Source: CAZCJU01 sp964562175 (lineage in GTDB: Bacteria; Bacillota; Clostridia; Oscillospirales; CAG-272). From it: a DNA stretch of 64,000 nt. This document shows positions 54,102-62,182 of this stretch, in pieces (position 1 is the stretch's first letter; every line of letters begins with the position of its first letter). Below the pieces are notes generated by a model. The model saw only the letters and a program-made list of their open reading frames with translations. It did not search any database and had not been told where the DNA came from. The translations under genes were made by a program, and so were the position numbers. The stretch spans positions 1 to 64,000 of the forward strand of contig CAZLRV010000008.1 of assembly GCA_964562175.1 (NCBI GenBank), in the 5' to 3' direction.

Positions 54102-56699
54102 TTATTCTTCGCCGCGGTCAAACAGCTTACGGAGCAGGTCGGCGGGGATAACGAGTGAGGAGAGCAACAGTACAAACAATAGCTCGTCGGGTGTAAGCGG
54201 GGTGCAACGAAAGGTACTGCCGCCGCAATACATCAAAAACAGCTGGAATGCGAACACCGCCGCCATTATCACGCAGAACGAGCGATTTTCGGAGAGGTGA
54301 GAAAGTATATTCAATCTATGTGTTCTTGCGTTAAAGCAGTTGAATATTCCGGTAAAGACGAACAGACCGAAAAAGCCGCAATAAAACGGTAACGGGTCGG
54401 AATAAAAGCCGAAAAAGCTTTTGACGACCTCAGCCCTCAAGAACCATATCATAACGGACGTGGATATTATGCCGGTGAAGGCTATTCGCCTTTTCATTGC
54501 TCCACTCAGAACATTTTCGTCACGTCCTATGGGGCGATCCTTCATGTATTCCGCCCTCGGTGCTTCGGCGGCAAATGCGAGTGCGGCGAGCGTATCCATA
54601 ATAATATTTATCCAAAGCATTTGCACGACGGTGACGGGCGTATCACAGCCTATCAGCGGAGCGATAAGCGAGATCCCGACGGCACAAAAATTCATCGTTA
54701 GCTGAAAATGCAGAAATTTTTTAATGCTTCTGTATATCGTCCTGCCGTAAAGCACCGCACGTGCGATAGATGCTATATTATCGTCGGCAATAACTATATC
54801 GCCCGCTTCCTTTGCAACGTCACAGCCACTGCCCATGGCAAAGCCGACATCGGCGCAACGCAATGCGGGGGAGTCGTTTATACCGTCCCCCGTCATTGCC
54901 GCAACACGTCCCTCGCTCTTGCATATTCTTACCATACGGCTTTTATCGGACGGATAAGCACGGTATATCACGGATAGGTGCGGCAGAAGGTGTTTGACCT
55001 CGTCATCGCTCATTTCCGAGAGCCGATTGCCGGATATGACGATATTTCTTTGCTTGCTTATTATCCCGACACGCTCTGCCACATTACGTGCGGTAGACTC
55101 ACCGTCGCCCGTTATCATTATAACGTCGATACCCGCACCTTGAAGCTGTGCTACGGCAGAACGAGCCTGTGTACGCACGCCGTCCCAAAGCATGGCTACA
55201 CCTACAAGAGTTGTTTTTCCTCCTTGCTTAACGCATATCGCAACGGCACGCATGGAGGCGTTCGCACCTTGCCCGAGGGAGGATAACAGCATTTGCTTAT
55301 CAAGAGGTACTCTTTTGCCCATATTATCGAATGCATCGGTGCATTGAGGTATTACGGTGTCGGGTGAGCCTTTTATGTAAATATATTTTTCACCGCCCTC
55401 AAGCATTGTGGCGGAGGAATATTTCTTTTCGGATGAAAACGGCTCTCGGTCAATTACCTCGTATCGCGCGACATCTTTTTTATATATACGAAAATAAGAA
55501 TATAATGCTCGGTCGGTGGGCGTTGCGCCCGAAATACCGTCTTTTCCCTCAACGCATGAGGTATCGAGCAGGCAGGATGCGGCAAGGTGACGTATCAATG
55601 GAACGGGGAGAGTGCCTTCGCAATACCGTCCGTCACCTGTGATCATCCCCCGAACGCTCATAATGCCCTCGGTCAGCGTTCCCGTTTTGTCCGTAAACAG
55701 AATATCTATGCCGCCGCAGGTCTCAATGCCGACGGGGGTGCGTACCATGACGCTGTCACGCTTCATTTTCGCTATATTTTGCCTAAGCACAACGCCTATC
55801 ATCATGGGCAAGCCCTCCGGTACGGCAACGATAACGACCGTCAGGGCAAGAGTCAGAGCGTGAAACACACAGGATAAAAGCGTGGGGAGAGTGCTTAATG
55901 TGTGTAGTATTGCCGCCCTGTCGAAGCCGTTGTCTATTACAAGGGAGTTGAACAGATCGGCGCACGCCACGAGCAGAGCCGAAATATATCCGTAGCGGCT
56001 TATCGTTTCGGCAAGCACGGAGAGCTTTTTCTTCAGAGGACTTTCCTCCCCGCCCTCGGCAAGCTCACTTGCGATGCTTCCGTAATACGTTTTTTCCCCG
56101 ACCTCACTCACGGTCATAAGCCCCTCACCGGAGCAAACGAGCGAGCCGCAAAACAAGCTGCAGGTGTCGTTTAATTGCATAGTCCGGGGACGCTTTGCCG
56201 CCGTTTTTTCAACCTCCTCACTCTCGCCGTTGAGCGGTGATTGGTCTACGGTTATCCGCCCCGAGGAAAGATAACCGTCCGCACGAAGCTTTTCGCCCGC
56301 ACGCAACAGTACAACATCGCCGACAACTATCTCACCGCTCGGAATAACAACGGGTACACCGTCACGATAGGCCGTGACGCTTGCCCTCTGCGAGTCGGAC
56401 ATAAGCGTTGCGTAAGCCTTTTCACTGCCGTATTCGCTCGATGCGGAAACGAGCGTGGATATAAGCACGGCAGAGACGATACCGAATACCTCTATCGGAT
56501 CGGGATTTTTGATATGTATCAATACGTTTATCGCCAACGCCGCAAGAAGGATCTTGATTATCGGATCGTTAAAGGACGAGATAAACAGCTTCAAAAAAGA
56601 GCGGCTTGCACGGCGGTTTATAATGTTTTTACCGTATTTTTCTCCGCTTTTCCTCGCCTCGGCGCTTGACAGCCCCACGATATGCTTTTGCTCCGTCAT
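54102..56699 (-). CDS. Calcium-transporting P-type ATPase
   Basis: An 865-aa P2-type ATPase. The N-terminal cation ATPase domain is followed by TM1-TM4 with the calcium motif VAVPEGLPM, the phosphorylation site FTDKTGTLT, MITGDGEST, the hinge TGDGINDSPALRCADVG, and TM6 NIIMDTLAALAFAAEAP with the second-site Asn and Asp. These match PMCA/SERCA-like Ca2+ export pumps of Firmicutes. ATG 56699 with AAGGAG 8 nt upstream is chosen over longer readings. It is monocistronic, flanked by terminator-like repeats. Confidence 0.92.
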   Translation of the reverse strand: MTEQKHIVGLSSAEARKSGEKYGKNIINRRASRSFLKLFISSFNDPIIKILLAALAINVLIHIKNPDPIEVFGIVSAVLISTLVSASSEYGSEKAYATLMSDSQRASVTAYRDGVPVVIPSGEIVVGDVVLLRAGEKLRADGYLSSGRITVDQSPLNGESEEVEKTAAKRPRTMQLNDTCSLFCGSLVCSGEGLMTVSEVGEKTYYGSIASELAEGGEESPLKKKLSVLAETISRYGYISALLVACADLFNSLVIDNGFDRAAILHTLSTLPTLLSCVFHALTLALTVVIVAVPEGLPMMIGVVLRQNIAKMKRDSVMVRTPVGIETCGGIDILFTDKTGTLTEGIMSVRGMITGDGRYCEGTLPVPLIRHLAASCLLDTSCVEGKDGISGATPTDRALYSYFRIYKKDVARYEVIDREPFSSEKKYSSATMLEGGEKYIYIKGSPDTVIPQCTDAFDNMGKRVPLDKQMLLSSLGQGANASMRAVAICVKQGGKTTLVGVAMLWDGVRTQARSAVAQLQGAGIDVIMITGDGESTARNVAERVGIISKQRNIVISGNRLSEMSDDEVKHLLPHLSVIYRAYPSDKSRMVRICKSEGRVAAMTGDGINDSPALRCADVGFAMGSGCDVAKEAGDIVIADDNIASIARAVLYGRTIYRSIKKFLHFQLTMNFCAVGISLIAPLIGCDTPVTVVQMLWINIIMDTLAALAFAAEAPRAEYMKDRPIGRDENVLSGAMKRRIAFTGIISTSVMIWFLRAEVVKSFFGFYSDPLPFYCGFFGLFVFTGIFNCFNARTHRLNILSHLSENRSFCVIMAAVFAFQLFLMYCGGSTFRCTPLTPDELLFVLLLSSLVIPADLLRKLFDRGEE

Positions 56700-56720
56700 T
56701 TTTTGCTCCTTACGCATATT

Positions 56721-56729
56721 ATTATAACA
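56721..56729 (-). promoter_or_regulatory. Possible extended -10 promoter of the Ca2+-ATPase
   Basis: TGTTATAAT on the minus strand (TGnTATAAT), 22 bp upstream of the start. The -35 is poor. It lies between the previous operon's terminator and the ATPase. Confidence 0.45.
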
Positions 56730-56747
56730 ATGCATATGCACACGGGG

Positions 56748-56783
56748 GCAAAAATATCCGCACCCCCGTTTTGAGGTGCGGAT
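56748..56783 (-). terminator. Intrinsic terminator after the tandem lipoprotein genes
   Basis: Perfect 9-bp stem ATCCGCACC/GGTGCGGAT (56756-56764, 56775-56783); on the minus strand followed by ATTTTTG. Confidence 0.85.
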
Positions 56784-56789
56784 AATATT

Positions 56790-58256
56790 TTATTTGTATG
56801 CTATTTCAGAGCCGTCGCAGGTCATATAATACTTTTCACCGTCAAGCGTTTCGACGAAATACCTATAGCCGTCCTGCAGATTCACGTACTTGTATTTTTC
56901 ATCGATATCATCTATTTGATAATACGCATTGCCCGATGCATCCGTATACTTGAACACGGCGTTTTCACAATGATACATACCGCCGTGTACATTTGCGTAC
57001 ATCGGCACCTGCGTGGTGTAGATGCTTACCTCGTCGCAGACTATATCACGTATCAATTTCATCGTTATAAGATCTATCTCACCCCATTTGCCCTCTGAGC
57101 GAACAACGAGCCTGTTGCCGAGCTGTTTGCCCTCGTCAAAGGTGCGTTGGCGAAGCTTGTTTCCCTCGACTAAGACAAGGGTACAGCCGTCATCACCGAA
57201 AAGCACTATGTAGTAGCCTACGGACGGCTCGGCAGTGCTGCGAGGGTACTTGTCATACAAAATATCGGTATACTTTACCTCTGTCGTTATTTTTCCCTTG
57301 TGGCGTATTCCGTAATACATAACACCGTCAATTGAACGCACGGCGATATCCAAGCCGTCCGTCAGACTGTAATACATATATTCGTCCCCACCGTCGGGGC
57401 ATGAGGTGTAATTCGGTTCTTTCATATCGAGAGCATCGAGCGTTGTGCCGACGATCCTTGGCGCACGGCTGAGAACACAGCCTTTGCCCGAATATATATC
57501 GATACAGCCGCCCTCGTTGTCGATACGCTGAAACGGCGTTCTGTCAAACACATCGGGTGTGAAGCTAAGTCGGTTGCCGACGGCAACGCCGTATGTACCG
57601 TCGTCGTTTTGCGTTACGCTTATGTCACCGTGTCCGATAAAGGGCAGGGAAGTGTTTTTCGGCAGACTTGACGTATCGAAAACAGGCTCAAAGCGTTTAT
57701 CGAGCAGTATATACGCATCGGTGTTGCCGTTTAGCGTGCCGTCGCCGTCGGTCGCTACCTTAGCCGAAGCCGTGCCGTCACCGTATATTATGCAATCGGT
57801 GAGGCTGTACTTGAGCTTGCAGGTGTAATCGTTTTTTTCCGTATCGTAATTTATAATGAACGCATATGTCGTGTAGTCGGCACTGCCGCACAGAAGCATA
57901 TATATGTCGTATAATTTGCCGCTTGAGTCCTTCTCGTAATAAATATGCTTTTCCTTGAAGGTACCGTCAATGATCGGCGTTCTGTTGTGTGTTATCTTAA
58001 ATGAGTCGATACTTGCGGAAATACTTCTGCAAGCGTAAAACGGCAGGGAAGCGATCAGTGCCTCATATGCCATGCCGTCCGAGCTGTCCGGTATCACCTC
58101 GGTGCCGCCCGTCGTTTCGGGAGCGGATGTAACGAGGCTCTCACTCGTCGGCTCGCTCGTCTGCTGTGAGGTGTCGGAGACCTTGTCATCGCCGCCGCAG
58201 GCGGTCAGGGAGATAATGAGAGCGATAAGCGTTAATGCGGAAATGAGTTTTTTCAT
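56790..58256 (-). CDS. Lipoprotein, member A of a tandem paralogous pair
   Basis: A 488-aa lipoprotein with lipobox LTAC (Cys20), a Ser/Thr/Glu linker (about 25-60) and a long beta-rich domain. Segments AFIINYDTEKNDYTCKLKYSL, LDKRFEPVF, SEGKWGEIDL and DDIDEKYKYVNLQDGYRYFV line up in order with the next gene, so the two are duplicates. WG-repeat-like motifs (KWGEIDL) recur. Function unknown; surface exposed. The ATG overlaps the stop of the upstream paralogue (ATGA). Confidence 0.8.
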   Translation of the reverse strand: MKKLISALTLIALIISLTACGGDDKVSDTSQQTSEPTSESLVTSAPETTGGTEVIPDSSDGMAYEALIASLPFYACRSISASIDSFKITHNRTPIIDGTFKEKHIYYEKDSSGKLYDIYMLLCGSADYTTYAFIINYDTEKNDYTCKLKYSLTDCIIYGDGTASAKVATDGDGTLNGNTDAYILLDKRFEPVFDTSSLPKNTSLPFIGHGDISVTQNDDGTYGVAVGNRLSFTPDVFDRTPFQRIDNEGGCIDIYSGKGCVLSRAPRIVGTTLDALDMKEPNYTSCPDGGDEYMYYSLTDGLDIAVRSIDGVMYYGIRHKGKITTEVKYTDILYDKYPRSTAEPSVGYYIVLFGDDGCTLVLVEGNKLRQRTFDEGKQLGNRLVVRSEGKWGEIDLITMKLIRDIVCDEVSIYTTQVPMYANVHGGMYHCENAVFKYTDASGNAYYQIDDIDEKYKYVNLQDGYRYFVETLDGEKYYMTCDGSEIAYK

Positions 58257-59692
58257 CCTTCAAGCTCCTTTTCGTTATATGTTATTTTGTCCCCGTCAAG
58301 CGTTATATAACAGCCCTCGCCCTCCGTCGTTACGGCGTACAGCTTATAGTCGCCTATCATATAGACGCTTGAATATTCTTCGTCGATATTGCCTATGAGA
58401 TAATGGGTAGCCTCACCCTTTGATACGGTGAAAACGGGACAGGTGTCATAGAGGGAAACTGAATCGTATATAAAATCATACACAACGGTCATACCGTCCT
58501 TTTTAATGCCGCCCCATTTGCCCGACGAGTCCTTGACATACAGTATATCGCCGCCGTCAAGACCCTCGGAAAAGCCGCAAAGCTTGATGCCGTCCGTATC
58601 GTAAATTACGATAAGTGCATCATCGGGGGAGGTAAATACGGCGTAACGTGTTTTATTGCCGTCTCCGTACTCTCCGAAATCGACCGCAGTGTATGTGGGA
58701 TGAGCTATGAGCCTGTCATTGTACATACAACCGAAGTAAAGCGTGTCGCCGTCGCTGTCCATCAGCATGGAAAAGCCGCGATCGTCCGGCGTGCATTTGA
58801 TGAATACTTCATCCTGACCCTTTTGTGGCAGATTGCTTTCGTTTGCATCGTTGAATTTAAGTACCGCTTTGCCGACGGGTCTTTGTAAAAGCTCCTCAAG
58901 CGTGCATTTGCTGTCGGTGTAAAGGTCTATTGCACCGTATTCGGGGGCGGGGAGCTTTATAAACGGGGAGTCGGTATTGATGCCTGCGGTATATACGCCG
59001 CCGAGGGCGGTCTTATAGGTTATCTCGTCCCCCGACTCGGCTGTAACATCGAGCCTGCCGACTATGGGATAGTATACGCCTTTATCGAGCGTACCGGGCT
59101 TTATTATAGGCTCAAAGCGTTTGTCGAAAACGCCGAAGGCACTCTTGCCGTTGTAATCGAGCTGAGCCATGTCCGTGCCGTTGCTTACATATGTATAATA
59201 GCTCCCGTCCGAACTTACCCTTGCACCGTCAAAACGGTATTTCAGCTCGGTCGTACACCTGTCGTTTTTTGCATCGTAGGTGATGATATATGCGCCGCCG
59301 TCGTTTTTATAGCTTGCCAAAAAGGCGTATATCGTATATGTTGAGCTTTCCTCATCGTACTCATAATAATAATTATGAGCGATGAATTTTTCATTTATCA
59401 GCTTCTCCAAGTCGTGCGTTACGTAAAACGTCGTGGGCGTGTCATAGGCGAAATAGACATTACAGCCCGGGGCAAGACGCTTGTATACGGCACCCACTCC
59501 CGTATCGAGCCGCAAAACGCCGCCCGGGGTACGATAGATGATTTCGTCCCAATCGGGGCATACGTCTATTCCCAAATCTGTGTCGACACAGGTGTCCTCG
59601 GCGGTATTATCGGTCACATTGCCATATCCGGCACAGGAGACAAGGCACAACAAAAATGCCGATAATAAAACGAGTACGATACGTTTTTTCAT
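58253..59692 (-). CDS. Lipoprotein, member B of a tandem paralogous pair
   Basis: A 479-aa lipoprotein, lipobox LVSC (Cys20). It aligns with its neighbour through AYIITYDAKNDRCTTELKYRF, FDKRFEPII, SSGKWGGIKKDGM and GNIDEEYSSVYMIGDYKLYAV. Identity appears low, so the duplication is old. GGAGG precedes the ATG. It lies 16 bp after the secreted C39-like gene and is probably expressed from that gene's promoter, giving a three-gene exported unit. Confidence 0.8.
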   Translation of the reverse strand: MKKRIVLVLLSAFLLCLVSCAGYGNVTDNTAEDTCVDTDLGIDVCPDWDEIIYRTPGGVLRLDTGVGAVYKRLAPGCNVYFAYDTPTTFYVTHDLEKLINEKFIAHNYYYEYDEESSTYTIYAFLASYKNDGGAYIITYDAKNDRCTTELKYRFDGARVSSDGSYYTYVSNGTDMAQLDYNGKSAFGVFDKRFEPIIKPGTLDKGVYYPIVGRLDVTAESGDEITYKTALGGVYTAGINTDSPFIKLPAPEYGAIDLYTDSKCTLEELLQRPVGKAVLKFNDANESNLPQKGQDEVFIKCTPDDRGFSMLMDSDGDTLYFGCMYNDRLIAHPTYTAVDFGEYGDGNKTRYAVFTSPDDALIVIYDTDGIKLCGFSEGLDGGDILYVKDSSGKWGGIKKDGMTVVYDFIYDSVSLYDTCPVFTVSKGEATHYLIGNIDEEYSSVYMIGDYKLYAVTTEGEGCYITLDGDKITYNEKELEG

Positions 59693-59708
59693 AAAATGAC
59701 CTCCAAAA

Positions 59709-61814
59709 TTATTGTTTTGTTAAAAAATGTACGTATTTAACTTTTGCAAAATCATTGATGGTGGATGAAAAAATTGAATTGTTATGCTCTTTGCTTGCTC
59801 CATCCGATTCGTTCGTTTTGCTCGGGTCATAAATCCTAAATACATTAGTTTTGAATGATTTAGAGGATTCATTATAGGACAATCTTGCAACCATGTAATG
59901 ACTGTCTACTCCGATAATTACGCCTTCCGGATGGTCAATCAAAATTGAATATACTATTTCTTTCTTTTCTGAATTACTTAATGAAGAAAAATTAGTACCA
60001 CTATAATACTTGTTTGCATTGGTTGTGTTGCTGTTTATATTATTATAAGAATAGCCAAATGCATTTGTGAGTCTATTGTAATATACGTTTGTCGGATCAT
60101 GTGATACTTGAATTATGTTACCTGATATTGACGGCCAATTGCAGTTAGCAAATATACAAGTTATTGGGTCGGGTGAGAGTTTTTTATTTGTATATTTGGT
60201 TCCCACAGCAATTGTATGTGATGTGGTCGTAGTGGCATTTAGCGCCTGCAATACCATTGCATATGAGCATATGTTACATCCGGCAAGTGCTATGGCAGGA
60301 TAGAATCCCGACGCTGTAGAACTACCATATGATGCGGGAGTACTAAATGAAATATTATCAAAAGAACTATCGTACCAACTTGTGGTTGAATTTGCAGGAG
60401 ATTTTTGAGAATACCACTCGTAATTAACATGTGTTATTGAAATATATGGAGGCACCGATGAAGAGGGAGTTGCAAAACGTTGGGAGACGCTATTTTCAGA
60501 ATCAAGTTTTATCATTATTCCATGTGGTTCTTTTGTGCTTGAATTGACAGCACCGGAATTGTTTTGCATCCATAGCTTGAAAGCATCCATTAAATTGAAG
60601 CTATAATATATGCCCGTGGGCATTGGAACGATGTTATTCGTAGAAAGCAAACTTCCGTATGCATTGTATGTGCTTACTATTTCATCATAATCGTCAGATG
60701 TTCCCAAACCGTTACGCCAATCGCTCGTCATTAAATATGCACGAGCCGTAGCTTCCGCTGTTGCTGTGTTGAAGTATAGATTATAAGACATTGACAAAAC
60801 ATTTGAATCTTTATAATTGTCGGCATAGATTGATTTGAAATTATCAATATTAACTAAAATTCTATTTGGTAATGCGTTTCCTGTATAACCGATCGTATCT
60901 AACGATGTGGTAGATTTATAAGTTCCATAATTCGATATTATTGATTGACTTAGTCCGGTATTTTCATATATTTTTGTGAGCGAGTCACTAATTGTCAAAG
61001 GATATGCGATACTGTTATCAACTAATGCGGCTGAAATGTCATATGTTATATAATAACAATCCTCATCACTTGAGTAATTATACTCAGCAAGTGTTGTGTA
61101 ATTTTTGCCATTTGAATCTGAGACATTAAGGTTTCCTATTTCAGTAACAATATTTCCGTCGGAGTCATTCAAAAACAACCTATTGTTGATTGAGTTAAGC
61201 GTTAATCCGTCAGCTCTTACTTTGAAAGTAAATCCTCCGACATCAGTTTCATTATTCATGATAATTGATTTTTCAAATCCATTAAAATCCGGAGTGAATT
61301 TGAGAGAGATGTCGTCACTTCCAAAAATTCCGTTATATACAATATTGCCATTGTCAAGTATTGAATGGGAGTTATTGTCACTTAGAGGATAAAAATATAC
61401 TTTGTGGTCTCCAAAAGTAATTTTGATTCCTGATTTAGCATATCTTGGAAAGTACGTGAGGACATCGTTATGATAGGTTTTATGACTATAAACTAAATCG
61501 TATATACTTTTAATGTCGTTTGATTTGTCGCATACGATGTTTTGCTTGTTGATATATTTAATTGGCGAATTAAAGTACAAGGTAGTAAACGTAAAATCTT
61601 TGTTTAATAGCGATATCTCGTTTAAACTTGACTCGTATTCTGCGATTCGCGCCAAAAATACTCTTTGCAAATCTACATTTTTCGAAATCAATGATTCAAT
61701 TAGTTCATTGTTATAAAATGCGTTTGCTTTGATTGGAGAAAAACAGAATGTTCCAAGAACAAATGTAATCACCAAAAGTGCCGATGTTATTGTTTTAATT
61801 TTTCTTTTCATCAT
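59709..61814 (-). CDS. Secreted AT-rich protein with DNRLRE-like and C39-like domains
   Basis: A 701-aa exported protein. Signal peptide about 1-32; beta-rich middle (about 130-280: DDISLKFTPDFNGFEKSI); a DNRLRE-like module (about 285-460) ending in RFATPSSSVPPYISITH; and a C-terminal papain-fold domain (about 500-700) similar to peptidase C39-like proteins, with AGCNICSYAMVLQAL (Cys513 or Cys516), DSHYMVARL (His639) and RIYDPSK (Asp663) as candidate triad. Codons are strongly A/T-ending (AAT, ATT, TCA), unlike all neighbours, which suggests recent acquisition or a special amino acid bias. A second ATG directly follows the first. Confidence 0.7.
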   Translation of the reverse strand: MMKRKIKTITSALLVITFVLGTFCFSPIKANAFYNNELIESLISKNVDLQRVFLARIAEYESSLNEISLLNKDFTFTTLYFNSPIKYINKQNIVCDKSNDIKSIYDLVYSHKTYHNDVLTYFPRYAKSGIKITFGDHKVYFYPLSDNNSHSILDNGNIVYNGIFGSDDISLKFTPDFNGFEKSIIMNNETDVGGFTFKVRADGLTLNSINNRLFLNDSDGNIVTEIGNLNVSDSNGKNYTTLAEYNYSSDEDCYYITYDISAALVDNSIAYPLTISDSLTKIYENTGLSQSIISNYGTYKSTTSLDTIGYTGNALPNRILVNIDNFKSIYADNYKDSNVLSMSYNLYFNTATAEATARAYLMTSDWRNGLGTSDDYDEIVSTYNAYGSLLSTNNIVPMPTGIYYSFNLMDAFKLWMQNNSGAVNSSTKEPHGIMIKLDSENSVSQRFATPSSSVPPYISITHVNYEWYSQKSPANSTTSWYDSSFDNISFSTPASYGSSTASGFYPAIALAGCNICSYAMVLQALNATTTTSHTIAVGTKYTNKKLSPDPITCIFANCNWPSISGNIIQVSHDPTNVYYNRLTNAFGYSYNNINSNTTNANKYYSGTNFSSLSNSEKKEIVYSILIDHPEGVIIGVDSHYMVARLSYNESSKSFKTNVFRIYDPSKTNESDGASKEHNNSIFSSTINDFAKVKYVHFLTKQ

Positions 61815-61855
61815 GATACCTTTCTTTATAAAACCAAGCTAAAAAAATTTGTGCG

Positions 61856-61974
61856 TGCCGAGGCAATAAGTGACTTAATGTACATCGTGTTATATGTTAC
61901 GATGAATTAAGTAGACCATGTAATTCCACTATTTTCAGCTCCCTCCGGTTAATTATTGCTTTGATAACTTAACC
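61856..61974 (-). promoter_or_regulatory. Structured leader of the C39-like gene
   Basis: The predicted leader of about 160 nt contains a 10-bp stem with one bulge (61947-61974), an imperfect inverted repeat built of ACTTAA/TTAAGT and CATCGT/ACGATG (61873-61912) and the 13-mer TGCCGAGGCAATA (61856-61868, plus-strand reading), which is identical to one in the LRR gene leader. It matches no riboswitch class I recognise. Confidence 0.45.
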
Positions 61975-61981
61975 CATAACA

Positions 61982-62010
61982 ATAATACCATAATTAACAG
62001 CAATTGTCAA
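61982..62010 (-). promoter_or_regulatory. Promoter of the C39-like/lipoprotein operon
   Basis: On the minus strand TTGACA (62005-62010), 17-bp spacer, TATTAT (61982-61987). Confidence 0.7.
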
Positions 62011-62096
62011 TAGTTTTTTCGCTTAAAACAATGAAAATTTGTGGATAATTTGAAGAATCATATTAAATACGTTCAGAAATATTTTTTCACACGGTA

Positions 62097-62125
62097 TTGA
62101 AATTTTTGCTCAAGTGTGGTAAAAT
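62097..62125 (+). promoter_or_regulatory. Promoter of the DHHW protein gene
   Basis: TTGAAA (62097-62102), 17-bp spacer, TAAAAT (62120-62125), 57 bp upstream of the ATG. Confidence 0.6.
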
Positions 62126-62182
62126 ATATCCGGTGGTTTACCGACGACAAAAACACGATATGTAATAATGTGAAAAGAATAA

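Larger units (their letters stand above)
61815..62182. other. 368-bp AT-rich divergent region
   Basis: No gene is seen. From left to right it holds the structured leader and consensus-like promoter of the C39-like gene, a perfect DnaA-box-like TGTGGATAA (62040-62048) and the promoter of the DHHW gene. Confidence 0.65.
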
